A DNA stretch of 5,186 nucleotides from JAWXTP01 sp044433415 (GTDB lineage: Bacteria > Bacteroidota > Bacteroidia > Bacteroidales > Rikenellaceae): positions 1 to 5,186 of the forward strand of contig JAWXTP010000167.1 of NCBI GenBank assembly GCA_044433415.1. Direction: 5' to 3'. The notes beneath the pieces are model-generated. The model made no database searches, was not told where the DNA came from, and saw only the letters and a program-made list of their open reading frames with translations. Made by a program: the position numbers and the translations under genes. Each line of letters opens with the position of its first letter. Positions within the stretch are counted from its first letter, which is position 1. Positions 1-4,381 of this stretch are shown piece by piece.

Positions 1-83
1 TAATATCAGAAATTGTTGATGCTAAGGATGCAGCTCAGGCTACACGAATAATAGCTCAATTTATGGCTAAAGGGGACTTCTAA
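1..83 (+). CDS. C-terminal end of an unidentified protein (5' truncated by window)
   Basis: An open frame enters from the left edge, with its first whole codon at position 3, and ends at TAA 81-83. It gives 26 C-terminal residues: ISEIVDAKDAAQATRI followed by IAQFMAKGDF. The segment is helix-prone and mildly charged, with no recognisable motif, so no function can be assigned. Its strand and position fit a late phage operon shared with the spanin-like gene downstream. The stop codon lies inside GGGGACTTCTAA (72-83), a motif that resembles the termini of the palindromic elements at 601-642 and 4039-4364. That this is a real gene end is inferred from the open frame and amino-acid composition. 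The visible part is short. Confidence 0.5.
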   Translation, partial: ISEIVDAKDAAQATRIIAQFMAKGDF

Positions 84-89
84 ACCCCT
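71..89. repeat. Short GGGG/CCCC hairpin carrying a palindromic-element-like terminus
   Basis: AGGGG (71-75) and CCCCT (85-89) are complementary and enclose a 9-nt loop that includes the stop codon of the upstream gene. The left arm continues as ACTTCTAA, giving GGGGACTTCTAA, nearly the same as the left end of the element at 601-642 (GGGACTTCTAA). No matching right-hand terminus (TTAGAAGTTCCC type) follows, so this is at most a remnant or a chance match. There is no T-run after it, so it is not a convincing terminator. Confidence 0.3.
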
Positions 90-154
90 ATCACCTATTA
101 CCTATCACCTATTACCTAACACCTAACACCTAACACCTATCACCTAAAACCTAA
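85..154. repeat. Ten-copy heptanucleotide tandem repeat, consensus CACCTAA/T
   Basis: Ten contiguous 7-bp units run from 85 to 154. All share the core CCTA, with variation at position 1 (mostly C, sometimes T or A), position 2 (A, or C in the first copy) and position 7 (A or T). Five units read CACCTA(A/T) in a row-like pattern near the middle and end, and TACCTA(A/T) units alternate with them near the start. The array fills almost the whole gap between the upstream stop codon (83) and the start codon at 158. It therefore occupies the place where a leader or ribosome-binding region of the lipoprotein gene would be. TAA occurs within the array in every frame, so it cannot be translated through. 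Slipped-strand changes in copy number are plausible for such an array. Confidence 0.9.
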
Positions 155-157
155 CCC

Positions 158-622
158 ATGTGTCTTTTATTTTTTACTCTCCTTATTTTGGGATGTAAGT
201 CAGTGCAGCCTATAGTTATTGAAAATCGAACTACTGACAGTGTTTTTGTGCATGAGCATGTACGCGACACTATTGTGGAGTTGCAACGTGACAGCTCCAC
301 TCTTAAAGCACTCATAGAATGTGATAGCATAGGAAATGCTCATATCTTACGTATTTTAGAACTTGAAAATGGGAGTCGTTTGGTAGCTCCTTCAATTTCC
401 ATATCTGATAATATTCTTCAATCTACAGCAAAGGTTGACTCACAGGCTATTTATTTAGCATTGAAAGATACGTATACAACACAGGTGAAGGAGACTGTTG
501 TAACTCAGGTGCGAGAGGTTAATGTGCTGAGTTGGTGGCAGAAGTTATGGTGTACGTTGGGTAAGGTGTTGAGTGGAATAATTTTGATTTATGTACTTAT
601 GGGACTTCTAAAAATCGAATAA
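158..622 (+). CDS. Small lipoprotein with C-terminal transmembrane helix, candidate unimolecular spanin
   Basis: This encodes 154 residues. The N-terminus is a short hydrophobic stretch ending in a lipobox, LILGC (residues 9-13), predicting processing by signal peptidase II and lipidation of Cys13. Residues 14-123 form a polar region with motifs such as TTDSVFVHEHVRDTIVELQR. A conserved-looking aromatic patch (SWWQKLW, 125-131) precedes one membrane helix at about 134-151 and a very short tail. A lipid anchor at one end and a membrane helix at the other is the layout of unimolecular spanins such as T1 gp11, which join outer and inner membranes and disrupt the outer membrane during phage lysis. 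The spanin role is inferred from this layout and the tail-gene neighbours; no endolysin or holin is visible. The start is forced: an in-frame TAA lies at 152-154 and the next ATG is 158. The signal peptide is odd in lacking Lys or Arg, and no Shine-Dalgarno is seen. The last six codons lie within the repeat at 601-642. Confidence 0.75.
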   Translation: MCLLFFTLLILGCKSVQPIVIENRTTDSVFVHEHVRDTIVELQRDSSTLKALIECDSIGNAHILRILELENGSRLVAPSISISDNILQSTAKVDSQAIYLALKDTYTTQVKETVVTQVREVNVLSWWQKLWCTLGKVLSGIILIYVLMGLLKIE

Positions 623-642
623 AACCAATTATTAGAACTCCC
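601..642. repeat. 42-bp miniature palindromic element overlapping the spanin stop codon
   Basis: GGGACTTCTAA (601-611) and TTAGAACTCCC (632-642) are inverted repeats, 10 of 11 pairs matching, around a 20-nt centre. Bases 611-642 are a perfect 32-bp inverted copy of 4040-4071, the left end of the large composite repeat downstream. The reverse complement of this element reads like the left arm of the large element joined directly to its right terminus, as expected of an internal-deletion derivative. The element supplies the last codons and the stop (620-622) of the spanin-like gene. There is no T-run on the + strand after it, so a terminator role is doubtful. Confidence 0.8.
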
Positions 643-659
643 ATTATAAAATTTATATT

Positions 660-1316
660 ATGATACAAACAGCAGGAAATGTTAAAGTTATTTATCCCAG
701 TAGCTTTAAAATAAAGGTCGATGCCTTCACAGATATTGATGGAAAGGAGCTTGACCTTGCGGAAGTTCAGTTTTATATTGAGTTTATGGATGCTAATAGT
801 TATTATACGTTAGCTGACACTAGACAATTACTTGTCGATGAACTCTATGTCTGTAGCTTCAATGGGGTAAAGCGAGTTAATAATATTTATAAGGATGGAG
901 TGCTAGAGCTTATTTTTCAGCATTACCCCTACTTTGAGGGTCCTATGTTTTACCGTATGAAGCAGTCATTTTTTAATGAAGATTTCACTAATGATATGGA
1001 TAATGTGTGGACTAGCGGTAAGTTAAATGTTGTCGTAGCACCTATTGGAGAGTCTTCTTATTCAACTTCAGAATTGACTACTACCATTTCTTTAGCAGGG
1101 TATAAAGGTGAGAGTGGTGCTGATGGTACTGTTGATTTTGATGAGTTGACAGAAGCTCAAAAGCTCACTCTAAAGGGTGACAAGGGAGAAAATGGCACTA
1201 CAGAACTTATGGGCTTTGAGATAATAGATGGAAATTTATATGTCAGCTCCCCTGAAGATACCAACCTTGAATTTAGCCTTGGCGAGACAGGAGAGCTACT
1301 TGTACAATGGAATTAA
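660..1316 (+). CDS. Phage tail/baseplate-attached protein with N-terminal anchor domain and short collagen-like tail
   Basis: This encodes 218 residues in two parts. Residues 9 to about 130 form a beta-rich domain (KVIYPSSFKIKVD, VQFYIEF, RVNNIYKDG, FFNEDF). The same domain starts the protein at 4382, where the matching segments are KVIYPTDF, TQFYFEF, RVNNVFEDG and YYNEDF. Its position ahead of collagen-like tails suggests it anchors a fibre to the baseplate or tail tip, analogous to baseplate upper-protein N-termini; that role is inferred. The C-terminal part has two short Gly-X-Y tracts (GYKGESGADG, 147-156, and LKGDKGENG, 171-179) joined by a short helix (FDELTEAQKL). It ends with a small beta-rich domain (MGFEIIDGNLYVSS to the end). 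The next gene repeats this C-terminal part. The start at 660 follows an A/T-rich leader with no Shine-Dalgarno, 37 nt after the upstream stop. The exact family name is not certain. Confidence 0.75.
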   Translation: MIQTAGNVKVIYPSSFKIKVDAFTDIDGKELDLAEVQFYIEFMDANSYYTLADTRQLLVDELYVCSFNGVKRVNNIYKDGVLELIFQHYPYFEGPMFYRMKQSFFNEDFTNDMDNVWTSGKLNVVVAPIGESSYSTSELTTTISLAGYKGESGADGTVDFDELTEAQKLTLKGDKGENGTTELMGFEIIDGNLYVSSPEDTNLEFSLGETGELLVQWN

Positions 1317-1326
1317 ATAAGCAATA

Positions 1327-1578
1327 ATGGCAATAGAAAATAAAGTAAGAGCTGTGCAAGCAGGCTATAAAGGTGAGAAAGGTGATGATGGACTTGTGTC
1401 ATTAGTAAATATCACAGATGAGCAGCTAGCTTCACTTCGTGGTGACAAAGGTGATACTGGTACAGCAAAAGTTATGTCACTTGAAATTATTGGAGAAAAC
1501 TTATGTGCTAACTCACTTGCTGACAACAATATGAAATTTACTATTAATAATGACGGTGAATTAATAATAGAAATATAA
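1327..1578 (+). CDS. Small collagen-like protein, paralogue of the C-terminal part of the preceding gene
   Basis: This encodes 83 residues. Residues 12 to 83 align along their whole length with the C-terminal 73 or so residues of the preceding protein: AGYKGEKGDDG against AGYKGESGADG, ITDEQLASLRGDKGDTG against LTEAQKLTLKGDKGENG, and MSLEIIGENL against MGFEIIDGNL, with closing GELIIEI against GELLVQWN. It lacks the N-terminal anchor domain and has no signal peptide or membrane segment. It probably arose by partial tandem duplication. As a short Gly-X-Y protein with a beta-rich end, it might be a trimerisation module or a connector between the anchored fibre and the tailspike; this is inference. 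It starts 10 nt after the previous stop, and its start context (caataATGg) matches that of the tailspike gene downstream, so the three are almost certainly cotranscribed. Confidence 0.7.
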   Translation: MAIENKVRAVQAGYKGEKGDDGLVSLVNITDEQLASLRGDKGDTGTAKVMSLEIIGENLCANSLADNNMKFTINNDGELIIEI

Positions 1579-1603
1579 CTAACCCCTAATAAATAACACA
1601 ATA

Positions 1604-3979
1604 ATGGTAACAACAAATATCGGTAGAGTAGTAGGCTTAAGTGCCTATGAAGTCGCTGTTAATAAAGGCTATAGCGGCACGGAAGAAGCATGGTTAACTT
1701 CCTTAAAAGGAGAAGATGGAGTGCAGTTTTCCCCTCAAAGTGATGACTTAACTTTAGTAAGTACTGACTCTTTAGATATCCTGCAACTTGCTGACAGGGT
1801 ATATACTGCTAATACTTATAAAGGTAAAGGCTATAAGATACTTAGAGAGAATGTAGTCAATGGAAGTAATATCCTTACTCAGGCTATGGTTTCTGAGAGT
1901 AATACAATTTATGAGGTAAGGTATGATTTTGACCTTAATGAACAAGAAATTACAGTTCCTGAAAATAGTACATTCAATTTTAATGGTGGTAGCCTTAGTA
2001 ATGGTAAGTTAGTGCTACAGAATAATCTTTTGATGGGCGAGATTACGTTAAAGGATATCATTTTATCAGGGAGTATAAGAAATGAAGACTTATATTCAGA
2101 ATGGTTTGAAGATAGTAGTAGCTTTATATCGTCAATTCCTGTTGAGGGGTATAAGAATCTGTATTTTGAAAATAAAGTATATATACTTACTGAGAAAATA
2201 ATACTTCCGACTTCAATAAGGTCTGTTTATGGTAATGCAGCGACCTTGCAAAATTATGCAGATGGAGCCTATATAATGGAATTTAGGAATGACGTATATA
2301 CAGAAGTTGGTTCTTTGACAGCAGACTTAAGTAAAGGAGCTGTAAGTTTTAAATGTGAGAATGCTGATATGTTATCAGCAGGTGATATTATCATTTTGAG
2401 AGATGGTGAATCAGGAAGTTGGGGCTTAGGTTATTCTCAAGGAGAAATATGCGAAGTGTATAGAGTTGATGATGATACAGTCTATTTATTGTCTCCTGTT
2501 TTTGGAGATTATAGCGCGTCGACAAGTTATGTTGTATCTAGAAGTTTAACGCCTTTGAATATTAAAGATCTTGTATTTTGTGGAGGTGAAGGAGATGTGG
2601 CATTAAGGCTAAATGGTTTGGTAAATTCTACAATCTCAAATATTAAAATTACAGGGTTTACAGTAGGTATCTTCTTTGTTCAATCCTATGGTTGTACACT
2701 TAGTAATTTATTTATATCGACCTCTCCAAAAGTTACTAGTGTAAGTAATTACGGTTTGCAGTTATATGGAGTGCAAAGAGTTACTGTTAAAGATAGTGTT
2801 ATTGAAGCAGGTAATCATGCTGTATCAGCAGGTACAGGTACTGGTGGGGATGCTAAAGATATAATAAATAGAGAGATAATTTATTATAACATAAAGGCAA
2901 ACATATATCCAGAATCACATTATACTGCACTAGACTTTCACCCACCTTGCGAATATTATGTTATTGATAGCTGTTATGCAACAGGTGTTAACCTAGGTGG
3001 TGGCTACTCAAAATTAATAAATTCGGAGATTATAGGTGGTAATGGCTTTGTATCTCAGATTTCTTTAGGTACTAAAAATTATCATATTGAGATTTCTAAT
3101 AATAAGATAGCAAATGCAAATATTACTGCTGGTGCCTATAGTAGTGAACTTGAAGGTGATATTCTTATTAAAAATAATCATATAAGTTCCACAGAATCTA
3201 TATATATATTTTATTTATATGAAGCAGTTTCTGATAAGGTAGATTATAATTCTAAGTTATTGATAACTGGTAATGTGATAGAAAAGAATAGCAGCACTAG
3301 CTTAACTATGTTCTTGCCTGGTAATACGCAGTTTCTAAATAATGTGGTTACAAATTTGGCTATAAAGATAAACTCTATCACAAATATGATTATTAAAAAT
3401 AATATATTTAATAATTCAAACTTTGAGATGAGTCCTAAGACAGGAGATTGCTTGACTATAGTTGATAATATTATAAATGGGGCTCCTTATTATGGGCAAA
3501 ATGATTTTATTCAGCTAGGGGGTGATACTAACCTAACAACTGTTATAATTAAAAATAATATCTTAACAAAAGATGCTGATATAATTTATTATGGATTTAC
3601 ATTGTCAGGGTATTATGGTTGTTTAATTATTATGGATAATGTATTTGCGTTAAATGCTGGTGACTATCAATATAAAGTTTGGGGCTCTTACTCAAAAGCT
3701 ATAGTGATGAATAATGTTAGCGGTAATGAAAATAGTCCTATGTATTTTCTTCCTACAGTGAGCAATGTGGTTGCAGAATATATTGGAGCTACTACAGCAG
3801 CTATTAACTCTCAAGATGTGGCGATTTTTGCAGACAAGAAAAGAGGGGTGTCGTCTTATTATAGCCAAACTAATATTACACCTAGTTCTAGTGACGTGGG
3901 TATGCAACGATTCCTAAGCGGTAAACCTATATGGTGGTCGGGGACTGCGTGGGTAGATGCAACAGGTACGTCTGTTTAG
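1604..3979 (+). CDS. Phage tailspike/tail fibre with right-handed parallel beta-helix
   Basis: This encodes 791 residues. The N-terminus (about 10-40) is a common tail-fibre module: GLSAYEVAVNKGYSGTEEAW then LTSLKGEDG, with one collagen-like turn. Residues 62-165 (ADRVYTANTYKGKGY, NTIYEVRYDFDLN, ITVPENSTFNFNGGS) match the lead-in of pectate-lyase-like tail proteins. About 246-312 looks like a small inserted beta domain (LSAGDIIILRDGESGSW). A long beta-helix spans roughly 318-740. Its rungs carry an Asn ladder at about 20-28-residue spacing: IEISNNKI (496), ILIKNNHI (520), LLITGNVI (552), MIIKNNIF (595), VIIKNNIL (647), LIIMDNVF (674). The end, GKPIWWSGTAWVDATG (773-788), is a recurrent Bacteroidetes phage fibre tail. 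Such proteins trimerise and bind or depolymerise surface polysaccharide. No catalytic residues can be assigned from sequence alone. The start follows the previous stop by 25 nt, and the gene ends with TAG just inside a hairpin. Confidence 0.85.
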   Translation: MVTTNIGRVVGLSAYEVAVNKGYSGTEEAWLTSLKGEDGVQFSPQSDDLTLVSTDSLDILQLADRVYTANTYKGKGYKILRENVVNGSNILTQAMVSESNTIYEVRYDFDLNEQEITVPENSTFNFNGGSLSNGKLVLQNNLLMGEITLKDIILSGSIRNEDLYSEWFEDSSSFISSIPVEGYKNLYFENKVYILTEKIILPTSIRSVYGNAATLQNYADGAYIMEFRNDVYTEVGSLTADLSKGAVSFKCENADMLSAGDIIILRDGESGSWGLGYSQGEICEVYRVDDDTVYLLSPVFGDYSASTSYVVSRSLTPLNIKDLVFCGGEGDVALRLNGLVNSTISNIKITGFTVGIFFVQSYGCTLSNLFISTSPKVTSVSNYGLQLYGVQRVTVKDSVIEAGNHAVSAGTGTGGDAKDIINREIIYYNIKANIYPESHYTALDFHPPCEYYVIDSCYATGVNLGGGYSKLINSEIIGGNGFVSQISLGTKNYHIEISNNKIANANITAGAYSSELEGDILIKNNHISSTESIYIFYLYEAVSDKVDYNSKLLITGNVIEKNSSTSLTMFLPGNTQFLNNVVTNLAIKINSITNMIIKNNIFNNSNFEMSPKTGDCLTIVDNIINGAPYYGQNDFIQLGGDTNLTTVIIKNNILTKDADIIYYGFTLSGYYGCLIIMDNVFALNAGDYQYKVWGSYSKAIVMNNVSGNENSPMYFLPTVSNVVAEYIGATTAAINSQDVAIFADKKRGVSSYYSQTNITPSSSDVGMQRFLSGKPIWWSGTAWVDATGTSV

Positions 3980-4000
3980 GTAGGAACTTGGTTTCCTGCC
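3979..4000 (+). terminator. Stem-loop immediately after the tailspike stop, possible terminator
   Basis: GGTAGGAA (3979-3986) pairs with TTCCTGCC (3993-4000): eight base pairs including one T-G wobble, around a 6-nt loop. The stem begins at the last base of the TAG stop codon. The position suits an end-of-gene hairpin for the fibre set, but the downstream bases (AACTGTGCAAATTT) contain only a short, delayed T-run. It may stabilise the 3' end of the message instead of terminating transcription. Confidence 0.4.
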
Positions 4001-4103
4001 AACTGTGCAAATTTAAATGATAGAGAAATAAACGTAAAGGGGAGTTCTAATAATTGGTTTTATTCGATTTTAGATTTAGAAGTTTTAGATTTGGAGTTTT
4101 ATA

Positions 4104-4265
4104 GGGGAGTTCTAGAAACTGGTTTTATTCGATTTCGGAGTTTAAAGTTTTAGATTTGGAGTTTTATAAATACAGGCGTGGTGGTTCTCACGGCGTATTT
4201 GTAAAAAATCAAAGATGAAACTTTAAAATTCGAAAGCGTTAAAACCCAGTTTTTAGAAGTTCCCT
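4104..4265. mobile_element. Inner palindromic element with apparent TA target-site duplication
   Basis: The inner copy begins GGGGAGTTCTAG (4104) and ends TTTAGAAGTTCCCT (4265). It is flanked by TA at 4102-4103 and TA at 4266-4267. Deleting it together with one TA rejoins the outer copy as GAGTTTTATAAATACAGG, exactly the sequence that the inner copy has at its own uninterrupted A2-C1 junction. This is what a clean insertion into the central part of a sister element would leave. TA duplication is typical of IS630/Tc1-mariner type transposition, but with only two bases it could be coincidental. It would be a non-autonomous element, as it encodes nothing recognisable. Confidence 0.55.
4168..4200 (+). 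other. Apical stem-loop of the inner element
   Basis: AAATAC (4168-4173) pairs with GTATTT (4195-4200). Inside that, CGTG (4177-4180) pairs with CACG (4189-4192), with G4181-T4188 as a possible wobble and loop TGGTTC. The A2 and B1 arms extend the stem outward on both sides, so the whole inner element can fold back on itself as one long imperfect hairpin in DNA or RNA. Confidence 0.6.
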
Positions 4266-4266
4266 T

Positions 4267-4299
4267 AAATACAGGCGTGGTGGTTCCCACGACGTATTT
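4267..4299 (+). other. Apical stem-loop of the outer element
   Basis: This is the second copy of the same hairpin: AAATAC (4267-4272) with GTATTT (4294-4299), and CGTGG (4276-4280) with CCACG (4287-4291) around the identical loop TGGTTC. Relative to the first copy, T4188 is C4287 here, turning a G-T wobble into a G-C pair. The other difference (G4193 against A4292) is in the internal loop. Both changes keep the fold intact. Confidence 0.6.
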
Positions 4300-4381
4300 G
4301 TAAAAATTCAAAGATGAAACTTATAAATCTAAAAGCGTTAAAATCCAATTTTTAGAAGTTCCCTAAAATAATTAGAATGAT

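Larger units (their letters stand above)
4039..4364. repeat. Nested pair of ~162-bp palindromic MITE-like elements
   Basis: This composite fills most of the gap between the tailspike gene and the next fibre gene. Its order is A1 (4039-4103), A2 (4104-4168), C1-B1 (4168-4265), C2-B2 (4267-4364). A1 and A2 are direct repeats (57 of 65 identical), and so are C1-B1 and C2-B2 (88 of 98). Each A arm is also an imperfect inverted repeat of a B arm. Base differences show that A1 matches B2 (TTTTAGATTTA in A1 and in the complement of B2) while A2 matches B1 (AAACTGG and TTTCG shared). The outer element is therefore A1-C2-B2, split by the inner element A2-C1-B1. The termini are of the type GGGGAGTTCTA and TAGAAGTTCCCT. 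No ORF of note lies inside and no transposase is nearby, so mobility is inferred from structure. Confidence 0.8.

Noticed and set aside
85..154. CRISPR array or true telomere
   Set aside because: The units are 7 bp with no spacers, and the array is internal to a gene run, so it is a simple tandem repeat.
1365..1616. 83-residue open frame on the minus strand
   Set aside because: It lies antisense across the small collagen-like gene. Its runs of Ser, Pro and Leu are what the complement of Gly-Asp-Lys coding repeats produces, and it has no separate support.
3692..3907. 71-residue open frame on the minus strand
   Set aside because: It is antisense within the tailspike gene, rich in His, Ile and Arg in a way expected from reading the complementary strand, and has no neighbours on that strand.
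4008..4015. Minus-strand promoter-like box (complement of CAAATTTA)
   Set aside because: No matching -33 element and no gene on the minus strand to serve.
4086..4158. TAGATTTG at 4086-4093 and 4151-4158 as Bacteroidales -7 promoter boxes (TAnnTTTG)
   Set aside because: Both lie in the repeated A arms, and neither has a TTTG-type -33 box at the expected distance. The match is likely incidental to the repeat. A promoter for the gene at 4382 remains possible but is not supported.
4309..4350. Tiny open frame starting at the ATG in AAAGATGAAAC of the second B arm (13 codons)
   Set aside because: It is very short, and the equivalent ATG in the first copy stops after three codons, so it is not conserved as coding.
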